Shown: positions 7,642-16,531 of the stretch, in pieces
Layout of the letters: each line of letters starts with the position of its first letter
How positions within the stretch are numbered: position 1 is the stretch's first letter
NCBI GenBank assembly: GCA_026391805.1
Contig: JAPLDJ010000009.1
Span: forward strand, 62,001 to 126,000
Direction of reading: 5' to 3'
From: Bacteroidota bacterium
GTDB taxonomy: Bacteria; Bacteroidota; Bacteroidia; Bacteroidales; FEN-979
DNA: 64,000 nucleotides
The notes under the pieces: generated by a model
What the model was told of the DNA's origin: nothing
The model's database searches: none
The model's input: the letters and a program-made list of their open reading frames with translations, nothing else
Program-made: the position numbers and the translations under genes

Positions 7642-9636
7642 ATGAAACTTTTTATGGCGAAACTTCTGGCTCTGCTGATCCTGATTGGAATATCATTACC
7701 CTCAACTGCACAGGTCAAGAATGACGAAATCCTGCTCAACATCGGCGGAAAGCCGATCACCGTAGGCGAATTCATGGCCGTTTACCAGAAGAACGATATG
7801 AAGAAAGGTGAACCGGTCGACCAGAAAAAACTCGAGGAATACCTGCAACTGTACATCAATTTCAAGCTGAAGGTCAGGGAAGCCGAAGAACTCGGACTGG
7901 ACACCGTTACAACCTTCGTTAACGAGCTGAAAGGCTACCGCGACCAGCTTGCCAAGCCCTATTTCTCGGATGAAGCCACCATAGAGCGGCTCACCAAAGA
8001 AGCCTGGGACCGTGAGCATTTCGACCTCCGTACCCGTCATATTTTCATCAAGCTGGCCCCGGATGCACTTCCTGACGACACCCTGCAGGCCTGGCAGAAG
8101 ATCTCAAAGATCCGTGAGCGGGTCATGAACGGTGAATCGTTTGAAAAAGTAGCAACTGAAGCTTCTGAGGATCCGTCGGCACGCGACCGCGAAGCCACCC
8201 AGCAGCATCCGTTCCTGCCCGGGAATCACGGCGATCTTGGCTATTTCACCGTCTTCGATTATGTATATCCTTTCGAGAACGGCGCTTATAGAACCGAAGC
8301 CGGGAAAGTCTCCCCGATCGTCCGCACCGAATACGGCTATCATATCATAAAGGTCACCAGCAGGCACGACGCGCTCGGAAAGATCACGGCTGCACACCTT
8401 TATATGTCGATCCCGAAAAATGCAAAACATGAAGATTCATTGCGCGTGGCGCAACGGATCGATTCGGTTTACCAGCTGCTGAAGGGTGGCGAGAAATGGG
8501 ATGACCTGGTAAAAAAATATTCCGATGATAAAGGCAGCGCAGGAAAGGGCGGCACATTGCCGCCGTTTGGCGTCAACCGAATGGTTCCCGAGTTCATCGA
8601 TGCCATTTACGCCCTCCAGAAACCCGGCGATTATTCCGCACCCGTTAAGACGCCTTACGGCTGGCACATCATCCGGCTCGTCGAACGGAAAACACCGGGA
8701 AAATTCGAGGATGAGAAAGCCGATCTGAAGCAGAAAGTCCAGAAAGACGGACGTTCTGAAATTGCCAAGCAGACCGTTCTGAGCAACATCCGCAAAGAAG
8801 CCGGATTCACTGAGAATCCTGATGCAAAGAAAGATTTCTACACCGTTGTCACCGACAGTATTTTTAACGGCAAATGGGATCCGGCGTTAGCCCAGAACCT
8901 GAGCAAACCGATGTTCACGGTCGGAGACACACGTTACACGCAGAAGGACTTTACCGCCTACCTTCAGAAAAATCAGCGCAAGACAGAGAAACAGAAAATC
9001 ATCTTCTTCATCGACAGAGCATATAAGGATTTTGTGACCGAAGGTCTTATAAAATGGGAAAACGCCCGCCTGGAGTCGAAATATCCCGACTTCCGCAACC
9101 TGATGGGCGAATACCGCGACGGAATTCTCCTCTTCGACCTGACGGATCAGAAAGTATGGTCGAAGGCTGTGAAAGACACCACCGGCCTCAAAGAGTATTA
9201 CGAGAACAACAAAAAAAATTACATGTGGGATGAACGGATGGATGCCACCATCTATACCGTCAGGGATCAGAAATATGCTCAGAAGGTGCGGAACTTCATC
9301 ATCTCAGGACTTACTGATGACGCCATCCTGAAGGAGATCAACACCGATACGGCCAAGATCCTCAAGATCGAAAGCGGGAAATATTCCAGGAAAGAAAATC
9401 CGTACATCGATGCCATCACCTGGGCGCCCGGGCTATCCGGCGAACTCAAGGCCAATACGGGTGCTGTGATTGTCAATGTCCGGAAGATCATTCCTCCTGA
9501 AGTTAAAACACTCAATGAAGCACGTGGGCTGATCACCAACGATTACCAGAATTACCTGGAAAAGATCTGGGTGGAATACCTGCACAGAAAATTCACCGTC
9601 ATTGTAAACAAAGAAGTTCTCGCAAGAATCAAGTAA
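7642..9636 (+). CDS. Periplasmic peptidyl-prolyl isomerase with two parvulin domains
   Basis: 664 residues with a signal peptide ending STAQ. Two PpiC/parvulin domains can be read. The first (about 131-240) has TRHIFIKL, the GDLGYF pattern and TEYGYHIIKV. The second (about 248-350) has AAHLYMSI, SDDKGSAGKGG and TPYGWHIIRL. The C-terminal half is unassigned. It probably assists folding of outer-membrane proteins. ATG 7654 is an alternative start. It is followed after six bases by a lipoprotein gene and then a SurA-like gene, forming an outer-membrane biogenesis operon. Confidence 0.92.
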   Translation: MKLFMAKLLALLILIGISLPSTAQVKNDEILLNIGGKPITVGEFMAVYQKNDMKKGEPVDQKKLEEYLQLYINFKLKVREAEELGLDTVTTFVNELKGYRDQLAKPYFSDEATIERLTKEAWDREHFDLRTRHIFIKLAPDALPDDTLQAWQKISKIRERVMNGESFEKVATEASEDPSARDREATQQHPFLPGNHGDLGYFTVFDYVYPFENGAYRTEAGKVSPIVRTEYGYHIIKVTSRHDALGKITAAHLYMSIPKNAKHEDSLRVAQRIDSVYQLLKGGEKWDDLVKKYSDDKGSAGKGGTLPPFGVNRMVPEFIDAIYALQKPGDYSAPVKTPYGWHIIRLVERKTPGKFEDEKADLKQKVQKDGRSEIAKQTVLSNIRKEAGFTENPDAKKDFYTVVTDSIFNGKWDPALAQNLSKPMFTVGDTRYTQKDFTAYLQKNQRKTEKQKIIFFIDRAYKDFVTEGLIKWENARLESKYPDFRNLMGEYRDGILLFDLTDQKVWSKAVKDTTGLKEYYENNKKNYMWDERMDATIYTVRDQKYAQKVRNFIISGLTDDAILKEINTDTAKILKIESGKYSRKENPYIDAITWAPGLSGELKANTGAVIVNVRKIIPPEVKTLNEARGLITNDYQNYLEKIWVEYLHRKFTVIVNKEVLARIK

Positions 9637-9642
9637 AGCAAC

Positions 9643-10482
9643 GTGAAGAAGTTCATCCTTGTAGCCCTGATCATTCTCACCGGCTGTTCTGGGTTTTTCA
9701 AAAAAAAAACAGAGCATGCAGTTGCAAGGGTGTATGACGATTACCTCTATGAGTCGGAGCTGAAAAGCGTCATCCCTCCGGGGACTGAATCGAAGGACAG
9801 CCTTACCCTGGTTAAAAGTTACATTGATAACTGGATCCGTCAGCGGCTGGTGATCCACCAGGCCGAAAAGAACCTGACGAGCAGCCAGATGGATTTCACC
9901 CAGCAGCTGGAGAACTACAAGAATTCGCTCATCATCTATGCCTATGAGAATGAACTTGTGAAGCAGAAGCTGGATACGCTGGTCACCGACGAAGACATCG
10001 AGAACTATTATGATGTAAACCAGCAGAATTTCCTTCTGAAAGACAACATCGTTCAGTTCCAGTATGTCAAACTGCCCCTGAAATCAACCTATGTAAATCA
10101 GTTCAAGAAACTTCTTTCGTCCGACAACCCGGAAGATAAAACCAGGCTTTCACGTCAATGTGAGCAATATGCAGCCGATTATTTTCTTGACGATCAGAAC
10201 TGGGTGCCGTTCAATGACCTGCTGAAACAGATTCCCGTCAAGACATACAACCAGGAGGAATTCCTGAAGAACCACCGTGACCTGGTTTACCAGGATTCCG
10301 CTTTTACATACCTTGTAAGGTTCAGGGATTTTAAGATAAAGGAAAGCGTCTCCCCGTTGAGTTTCGAACGGACACGCATCCGGAACATCATCCTGAACAA
10401 GCGGAAGATCGAGCTGACGAAAAAAATGCATGAAGACATCTTTGAAAAGGCCCAGAAGCAAAACGATTTTGAAAAATATTAA
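9643..10482 (+). CDS. Lipoprotein resembling a SurA/PPIase N-terminal chaperone domain
   Basis: 279 residues from a GTG start placed six bases after the previous stop. The N-terminus MKKFILVALIILTGCSG is a lipoprotein signal with lipobox LTGC (Cys about 15). The body is helical and charged (VYDDYLYESELKSVIPPG, DNWIRQRLVIHQAEKNL), resembling the chaperone region of SurA-like proteins but lacking a recognisable parvulin domain. Lying between two PPIase genes, it probably works with them in periplasmic folding. Function inferred from context. Confidence 0.8.
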   Translation: MKKFILVALIILTGCSGFFKKKTEHAVARVYDDYLYESELKSVIPPGTESKDSLTLVKSYIDNWIRQRLVIHQAEKNLTSSQMDFTQQLENYKNSLIIYAYENELVKQKLDTLVTDEDIENYYDVNQQNFLLKDNIVQFQYVKLPLKSTYVNQFKKLLSSDNPEDKTRLSRQCEQYAADYFLDDQNWVPFNDLLKQIPVKTYNQEEFLKNHRDLVYQDSAFTYLVRFRDFKIKESVSPLSFERTRIRNIILNKRKIELTKKMHEDIFEKAQKQNDFEKY

Positions 10483-10506
10483 CGGGAACAACCGAACGTG
10501 CAATCC

Positions 10507-11868
10507 ATGAAGAAAACCCTGAAAATCCTCCTGCTGACCCTCCTGATCACCGTTTCGGCCCTGCCTGTCCGGTCGCAGGTTATAAATGATTCCGTCGTGG
10601 ACGGCGTGGTGGCGGTTGTCGGCGCGAGCATGATCCTCCGGTCCGACATCGAGAGCCAGTACATGCAATTCCGGGCACAGGGCAGCATCCAGGGAGGTTC
10701 GGAGAAGGTCAAATGCCAGATCCTTGAAGGGTTGCTTTTCCAGAAACTGTTGCTGAACCAGGCACAGGTCGACAGTGTAAAGGTCACCGATGCCCAGGTG
10801 GATGCTGAAATGGATCACCGGATGCGGATGTTCATCAGCCAGATCGGCTCGGTTGAAAAGCTGGAGGAATACTACCAGAAATCGATCTCGGAGATCAAAA
10901 ATGAGATGCGGGAAATCATCAGGGAACAGATCATGGTAGGGCAGACACAGGAAAAGATCACCAAGGATGTAAGCATCACCCCCTCTGAAGTCAAGGCCTA
11001 TTTCAAAAAGCTCCCGAAAGACAGTCTGCCCGATATCGCTTCAGAAATCGAGGTTGGCATGATCATGAAAGCACCCGCGATCGGGGATGCCGAGAAGCAG
11101 GCCTGCATCGACCGCCTGAAAGGATTCAAGGAGAGGATCAAAAAAGGTGATGAGTTTTCGACGCTTGCGGTACTCTATTCCGAAGATCCCGGTTCTGCCA
11201 AGAAAGGCGGGGAACTGGGGATGTTCAAACGGGGCGACATGCGGGTTGAATTTGAAGCCGTCGCATTCAGGCTGAAGCCGGGCGAAGTCTCCGATGTGGT
11301 GGAAACGGAAGACGGGTTCCATATCATCCAGATGATCGAACGGAAAGGGGAGTATATTAATGTCAGGCACATATTGCTGCAGCCGAAGGTATCGCAGGCC
11401 AGCCTTGCACGTGCCAAGAGCATTCTCGACAGTGTTGCAACAATGATCGAACAGAAGAAGATGACCTTTGCAGATGCCGTGGCCAAATATTCAGATGATG
11501 TTTCGAAAAACAACGGGGGACTGATCCTCAACCCGCGGACAGGCACCAGTAAGAATGAAGCCAAAGACCTTGATCCCAAGATCTTCTTTGTGATTGACAA
11601 ACTTAAAGTAGGCGAGATCTCTGCACCGGTATTGTACAGGACTGACCGGAACAAGGAAGAGTACCGGATCTATTACCTGAAAACCCGGACGAATCCTCAC
11701 AAAGCAAACCTGCAGGATGATTATAGTGTTATCCGGGACATCGCAGAGAACGACAAAAAGACGGATGTTATGAAGGAATGGATCAGGGAAAAGATATTAA
11801 AAACCTACGTCATGATAAGCGAAAGTTACAGAAAATGTCCTTTCGAGCGTGAATGGGTAAAAAAATAA
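10507..11868 (+). CDS. SurA-like periplasmic chaperone/prolyl isomerase
   Basis: I use ATG 10507, which gives a clean signal peptide (MKKTLKILLLTLLITVSALP...SQ); an in-frame GTG at 10498 is possible. 453 residues. The SurA N-terminal helical domain (about 25-165; VDGVVAVVGASMILRSDIES) is followed by a parvulin domain (about 175-285; ...GELGMFKRGDM, TEDGFHIIQMIER) and a second, weaker one (VRHILLQP to about 395). It likely escorts beta-barrel proteins. The stop overlaps the earliest possible start of the MoxR gene. Confidence 0.92.
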   Translation: MKKTLKILLLTLLITVSALPVRSQVINDSVVDGVVAVVGASMILRSDIESQYMQFRAQGSIQGGSEKVKCQILEGLLFQKLLLNQAQVDSVKVTDAQVDAEMDHRMRMFISQIGSVEKLEEYYQKSISEIKNEMREIIREQIMVGQTQEKITKDVSITPSEVKAYFKKLPKDSLPDIASEIEVGMIMKAPAIGDAEKQACIDRLKGFKERIKKGDEFSTLAVLYSEDPGSAKKGGELGMFKRGDMRVEFEAVAFRLKPGEVSDVVETEDGFHIIQMIERKGEYINVRHILLQPKVSQASLARAKSILDSVATMIEQKKMTFADAVAKYSDDVSKNNGGLILNPRTGTSKNEAKDLDPKIFFVIDKLKVGEISAPVLYRTDRNKEEYRIYYLKTRTNPHKANLQDDYSVIRDIAENDKKTDVMKEWIREKILKTYVMISESYRKCPFEREWVKK

Positions 11869-11870
11869 GG

Positions 11871-12845
11871 ATGGAAATGATGCACTATAAATCGGATGTT
11901 GAAGCCGTTGATGCGCTTGTCGGAAAGTACAACCTTTTACGATCAGAGATCGGCAAGGTGATCATCGGCCAGGAAGATGTACTGAAAAACCTTTTGATAT
12001 CAATTTTCTGCAAAGGCCATTGCCTGCTCGTAGGCGTTCCCGGGCTGGCCAAAACGCTGATGGTGAATACACTTTCAAAGGCGCTGGGACTGAACTACAG
12101 CCGTATCCAGTTTACGCCTGACCTGATGCCATCCGACATAATCGGAAGCGAGATCCTGGATGAAAACCGGAAGTTCCGGTTTATCAAGGGACCGGTGTTT
12201 GCCAATATCATTCTTGCCGACGAGATCAACCGTACGCCGCCGAAAACCCAGTCGGCCCTGCTGGAAGCCATGCAGGAAAAGGCGGTGACCGTGGCCGGCA
12301 TCTCCTATCACCTCGAGGAGCCGTTCTTTGTGCTTGCCACGCAGAACCCGATCGAGCAGGAAGGCACCTATCCACTGCCGGAAGCCCAGCTCGACCGTTT
12401 CATGTTCAACATATGGCTGGATTATCCCACCTTTGACCAGGAAATCACCGTTGTCAAAAACACAACCTCGCGTCATCAGAATATTCCGGAGGTGGTGCTC
12501 ACCTCTGAAGAGATCCTCTTTTTCCAGGAACTGATCCTGAAGATCCCGGTTCCCGACAATGTCTTCAATTATGCCGTGAACCTGGTGGCCAAAACGCGCC
12601 CGAAAACGCCCAGGGCAGACGAAATGGCAAACCAGTACCTCACCTGGGGCGCAGGCCCGAGGGCATCCCAGTACCTGATCTTCGGTGCCAAGTGCCATGC
12701 TGCCATCAGCGGGAAATATTCTCCCGACATCGAGGATATCCGCGCTGTCGCCCATGCCGTGCTACGCCACAGGATCATCCGGAATTACAAGGCTGAAGCA
12801 GAGGGTATCCGGGTTGAGGATATCATTGACAACCTTTTGAAATAA
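11871..12845 (+). CDS. MoxR family AAA+ ATPase
   Basis: About 324 residues from ATG 11871. ATG 11853 would overlap the surA-like gene; ATG 11877 and 11880 follow AAGG and fit homologues that begin near HYKSDVEAVDAL. Walker A is GVPGLAKT and Walker B is IILADEINRTPPKTQ, with sensor region FVLATQNPIEQEGTYPLPEA. MoxR ATPases act as metal-insertion or maturation chaperones, usually with a VWA-domain partner; no VWA gene follows here. Its place behind the PPIase genes suggests a role in envelope protein maturation. Confidence 0.93.
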   Translation: MEMMHYKSDVEAVDALVGKYNLLRSEIGKVIIGQEDVLKNLLISIFCKGHCLLVGVPGLAKTLMVNTLSKALGLNYSRIQFTPDLMPSDIIGSEILDENRKFRFIKGPVFANIILADEINRTPPKTQSALLEAMQEKAVTVAGISYHLEEPFFVLATQNPIEQEGTYPLPEAQLDRFMFNIWLDYPTFDQEITVVKNTTSRHQNIPEVVLTSEEILFFQELILKIPVPDNVFNYAVNLVAKTRPKTPRADEMANQYLTWGAGPRASQYLIFGAKCHAAISGKYSPDIEDIRAVAHAVLRHRIIRNYKAEAEGIRVEDIIDNLLK

Positions 12846-12855
12846 ACGCTGCATT

Positions 12856-12877
12856 AATTCAGGTTTTTACCTGAAAT
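12856..12877 (+). terminator. Short hairpin after the MoxR gene
   Basis: TTCAGGT (12858-12864), loop TTTT, ACCTGAA (12869-12875) forms a perfect 7-bp stem directly after the MoxR stop. There is no long T-run, so termination strength is uncertain. Confidence 0.45.
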
Positions 12878-12892
12878 ATCTTATATTCACAT

Positions 12893-12924
12893 TCTGAAAG
12901 GGAAATTGAAACCCCTTAATTTTG
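12893..12924 (+). promoter_or_regulatory. Promoter of the pst operon
   Basis: TAATTTTG at 12917-12924 matches TAnnTTTG. A near-match to the -33 box (TCTG, 12893-12896) lies 20 bases upstream. The -7 box overlaps an in-frame TTG at 12922, which argues for ATG 12940 as the pstS start. Confidence 0.65.
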
Positions 12925-12939
12925 GCGAAAAAACAGATC

Positions 12940-13923
12940 ATGAAAAAGAAAATCTTTCTTTCGTTTATTGCTTTTTGCACTTCGCTTGTACTGATCGTCC
13001 TGGTCTGTTCGTGCAATTCAGGAACAGGAACATCAGGAAAAAGCACCGATAAACTTTCCGGGAAGATCACCATTTCCGGCGCATTTGCCCTCTATCCGAT
13101 GACCATCAAATGGGCGGAGGAATTCAAAAAGATCCATCCGAAAGTCACGATCAACATCTCCGCCGGAGGCGCCGGTAAAGGGATGGCCGATGCGCTTTCA
13201 AAAATGGTCGACCTCGGCATGTATTCCAAAGAGGTCAGCCCGGAGGAAAGAGCAAAGGGCGCATGGTACCTGGCCGTCTCAAAGGACGCTGTTTTCCCCA
13301 CCATGAACACGAAGAATCCTGTCTTCAAAGAACTGAAAGCCAAAGGACTTACCAGGCAGAAGTTTTTCGACATCTTCATTTCAAAGAAGATCCTTACCTG
13401 GGGAGAAGCCACCGGTACCGCTTCAAAAGAGGAACTGCAGCCCTTCACCCGTTCCGATGCATGCGGCGCTGCCGAGATGTGGGCCAAATACCTGAATAAA
13501 AAGAAGCAGGAAGACCTTCAGGGACTGGGGGTGAACGGTGATCCCGGTGTGGCCGATGCCATCCGGAGAAACATCGGCGGGATCGGTTTCAACAACCTCA
13601 ATTTCGTTTTCGACATGAATACCCGCAAGCCGTATGAAGGCATCGATGTCATTCCCATCGACCTGAACGAGAACGGGAAAATCGATCCCGAAGAAAATTT
13701 TTACGGCACCCTCGACGAGGCGATGAAAGCCATTCGTGAAGGAGTTTATCCCGCCCCGCCTGCACGCGACCTTTACCTCGTATCGGCTGGAAAGCCTACA
13801 AATAAATTGGTTCTGGAATTTCTGAACTGGATCCTTACCGACGGACAAAAATATTTGACCGAAGCAGGATATGTGGCGGTTTCACCAGACAAACTCAAGG
13901 AAAGCCTCGGGAAGGTGAAATGA
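12940..13923 (+). CDS. pstS: Phosphate ABC transporter substrate-binding protein
   Basis: 327 residues. The signal (MKKKIFLSFIAFCTSLVLIVLVCSC) ends in a cysteine consistent with lipid anchoring. The mature part shows the PBP_like_2 pattern ISGAFALYPMTIKWAEEF, INISAGGAGKGMADAL, DLGMYSKEV and the FTRSDACGAAEMWAKYL binding loop. It captures phosphate and delivers it to PstCA. First gene of pstS-C-A-B; the promoter and short leader upstream fit this start. Confidence 0.9.
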   Translation: MKKKIFLSFIAFCTSLVLIVLVCSCNSGTGTSGKSTDKLSGKITISGAFALYPMTIKWAEEFKKIHPKVTINISAGGAGKGMADALSKMVDLGMYSKEVSPEERAKGAWYLAVSKDAVFPTMNTKNPVFKELKAKGLTRQKFFDIFISKKILTWGEATGTASKEELQPFTRSDACGAAEMWAKYLNKKKQEDLQGLGVNGDPGVADAIRRNIGGIGFNNLNFVFDMNTRKPYEGIDVIPIDLNENGKIDPEENFYGTLDEAMKAIREGVYPAPPARDLYLVSAGKPTNKLVLEFLNWILTDGQKYLTEAGYVAVSPDKLKESLGKVK

Positions 13924-13953
13924 TCCCGGGAAGAATAAACTTAACACTGAAGA

Positions 13954-14850
13954 ATGTACCTGCTCAACCGAATACAGCGCCACCGGGTCAATTATACCTG
14001 GATGATCGTTAGCCTGGTTCTGGTTGCATCTTTGCCTTTCCTTTTATTCCTTGGATTGTACCTGAAATCGTTCCTGCTAATCCATGATTATCACCTGGGC
14101 GATCTTCTTTTTTCAAAAGAATGGAAGCCGGGAAGCGGCAAGTTCGGATTTTATCCCTTTATCGTCGGCTCCATCTGGGTCACCCTGATTGCCATGCTGA
14201 TCTCCGGGCCGATCTGTATCTTAACTGCCATCTATGTGACGCAATATACAAAGAAGCGGTTCCTGCGCATCATGCACCCGGCCATCGACATCCTGGCAGG
14301 GATCCCGTCGGTGGTATATGGTCTCTGGGGGATCCTTGTGATCGTTCCGTTCATCTCCGATTTCGTCGGGCCCCTCTTTGGTGTAAAAACGCTGGGCTAC
14401 AGCATCCTTGCAGCAGGTCTGGTGCTTTCCATCATGATCATTCCCTTCATCCTGAACATCCTGATAGAGATCTTCCGTACGATCCCGATTGAACTTAAGG
14501 AGGCATCGCTTTCACTGGGCGCAACGCAATGGGAAACCATCAAGCACGTATTGTTTAAGAAAGCGCTTCCGGGCATCATTGCAGCATTCGGGTTTGGCCT
14601 TGCCCGCGCCTTCGGCGAAACGATGGCAGTACTGATGGTGGTGGGGAATGTGGTTAACCTGCCGAAAAGCGTTTTCGATCCGGGTTACACCCTTCCTGCC
14701 CTGATCGCCAACAATTACGGGGAGATGCTTTCGATCCCGAAGTACGATTCGGCGCTGATGTTTGCTGCGCTAATACTTCTGGCCGTTTCACTTTTCTTCA
14801 ACCTGGTGATGCATTTCTTCATCGACCGGTACAATAAGCTGGCGGCATGA
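13954..14850 (+). CDS. pstC: Phosphate ABC transporter permease PstC
   Basis: 298 residues with about six membrane helices. The permease coupling motif lies around ELKEASLSLGATQWETIKHVLFKKALPG, followed by ARAFGETMAVLMVVGN, characteristic of PstC. It shares a 4-base ATGA overlap with pstA, so translation is coupled. It forms the inner-membrane channel with PstA. Confidence 0.94.
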   Translation: MYLLNRIQRHRVNYTWMIVSLVLVASLPFLLFLGLYLKSFLLIHDYHLGDLLFSKEWKPGSGKFGFYPFIVGSIWVTLIAMLISGPICILTAIYVTQYTKKRFLRIMHPAIDILAGIPSVVYGLWGILVIVPFISDFVGPLFGVKTLGYSILAAGLVLSIMIIPFILNILIEIFRTIPIELKEASLSLGATQWETIKHVLFKKALPGIIAAFGFGLARAFGETMAVLMVVGNVVNLPKSVFDPGYTLPALIANNYGEMLSIPKYDSALMFAALILLAVSLFFNLVMHFFIDRYNKLAA

Positions 14851-15704
14851 AACGATCGAAGAAAATAGAAGAATCGTTCTTCAAGGTGCTGATGGTCATC
14901 GCCACCTATTCCATCCTTGCCGTCCTGGCCCTGATCATGTACAGCATTTTTGCCAAGGGGATCAAGGCCATGTCGTGGGAAGTGCTTACGACCGTTCCTT
15001 CGGGCGGCTATTATTACGGAAAGGGAGGCGGCATCCTGAATGCCATCCTTGGTTCGCTGTCACTGGCCTTCGGTGCGACACTGCTGGCTTTCCTGATCGG
15101 GCTGCCGGTGGCGCTATACATCAATGTTTTTCTGGTACGGTACAAGAATGCGGTGAGGATGATCAGGTTTATACTTGACCTGGTATGGGGAATCCCGTCG
15201 ATCGTTTACGGCGCCTTCGGATTCTCCATGATGATCCTGCTGGGAATACAGACCTCTCTGCTGGCCGGGACGATCACGGTGACACTCTTCATCCTCCCGA
15301 TTATGATCCGGTCGATGGACGAGATCCTGCGGACAGTCCCGATCGGCCTGTCGGAAGCAGCCTATTCACTGGGATCCAACAAGTCGGAACTGGCATTCAA
15401 GATCTTTACGAGGCAGACGATCTCCGGGATCATCACCGCGATCCTGCTATCATTCGGAAGAGGGATCGGGGATGCCGCCTCAGTATTGTTTACCGCAGGT
15501 TACACGGATAACCTCCCGAATTCACTGATGGAGCCGGTGGCAACGCTGCCGCTGTCGATCTTCTTCCAGCTCTCGTCGCCGGTTCCGGCTGTCCAGGACC
15601 GTGCCTATGCCTCCGCCCTTGTGCTGACGCTGATCATCCTCCTGGTAAGTCTTTTTTCACGGGGACTCGGGAAGCGATATCATAAAACAAAGATCAACTT
15701 TTAA
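14847..15704 (+). CDS. pstA: Phosphate ABC transporter permease PstA
   Basis: 285 residues with six predicted helices. PstA marks are SGGYYYGKGGGILNAI, WGIPSIVYGAFGF, the EAAYSLGSNKSELAFKIFTR coupling loop and SFGRGIGDAASVLFTAGYTD. It starts within the stop of pstC and ends 8 bases before the pstB open frame. Confidence 0.94.
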   Translation: MKRSKKIEESFFKVLMVIATYSILAVLALIMYSIFAKGIKAMSWEVLTTVPSGGYYYGKGGGILNAILGSLSLAFGATLLAFLIGLPVALYINVFLVRYKNAVRMIRFILDLVWGIPSIVYGAFGFSMMILLGIQTSLLAGTITVTLFILPIMIRSMDEILRTVPIGLSEAAYSLGSNKSELAFKIFTRQTISGIITAILLSFGRGIGDAASVLFTAGYTDNLPNSLMEPVATLPLSIFFQLSSPVPAVQDRAYASALVLTLIILLVSLFSRGLGKRYHKTKINF

Positions 15705-15712
15705 AGGCAATC

Positions 15713-16483
15713 ATGATGCTTGATATGGAGATGAACAAGATACACATTGAAAACCTGAATGTTTTTGCTGGCAGGCAGCAGATCCTGAAGGACATCAACA
15801 TCAACATCCCGAAGAATAAGATCACGGTGATTCTGGGGCCATCGGGCTGCGGAAAGACCACCCTGCTGAAATGCATGAACCGCCTGACCGATCTTTACCC
15901 TGAGCTGAAAGTCACCGGGAAGGTGCTGATCAATGATAAAAATGTGCTCGATCCCCACGCCGATATCGTCACCCTCAGGCAATACATGGGACTGCTCATG
16001 CAGCGCCCTTACCCGCTTCCGATGACCATTTACAACAACATCGCTTACGGACTGAAATTAAGAGGTGTTAAGAGCAGGAGGGATCTGCACAAGCAGGTAA
16101 TGCACTACCTCCAGCTGGCCAACCTCTGGGATGAAGTGCGGCACCGCCTCCGCGAACCGGCATCGCGGCTTTCCATCGGGCAGCAGCAGCGTCTTTGCCT
16201 CGCCCGCGGTCTTGCAGTGAACCCGGAGATCATCCTGGCCGACGAACCCACCTCCGCCCTGGATCCCATTTCGAGCCAGTACATCGAAACAAAATTCACC
16301 GAATTAAAGAACGATTACACCATTGTGCTGGTCACCCATGTTCTGCGCCAGGCCAGGCGCATCGCCGATTATGTTGTATTCATGTATTTGGGTGAAGTGA
16401 TAGAGCAGGGCACCGTCGAGGAGGTTTTCGGCAACCCGAAAATGGAAAAGACGAAGCAGTACCTTGGCGGTACGTTCAATTAA
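15713..16483 (+). CDS. pstB: Phosphate ABC transporter ATP-binding protein PstB
   Basis: Up to 256 residues. Several in-frame ATGs (15713, 15716, 15725, 15731) make the exact start uncertain; MNKIHIENLNVF (15731) best resembles homologues. Walker A is GPSGCGKTT, the signature LSIGQQQR, Walker B IILADEPTSALDP, and H-loop VTHVLRQA. The Q-loop segment LLMQRPYPLPMTIYNNIAYG is the PstB type. No phoU follows; the next gene is convergent. Confidence 0.94.
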   Translation: MMLDMEMNKIHIENLNVFAGRQQILKDININIPKNKITVILGPSGCGKTTLLKCMNRLTDLYPELKVTGKVLINDKNVLDPHADIVTLRQYMGLLMQRPYPLPMTIYNNIAYGLKLRGVKSRRDLHKQVMHYLQLANLWDEVRHRLREPASRLSIGQQQRLCLARGLAVNPEIILADEPTSALDPISSQYIETKFTELKNDYTIVLVTHVLRQARRIADYVVFMYLGEVIEQGTVEEVFGNPKMEKTKQYLGGTFN

Positions 16484-16531
16484 ATCCCGGAAATTGCCTG
16501 AGTCAATTCGTTGTATACTTGTCAACAAGAT

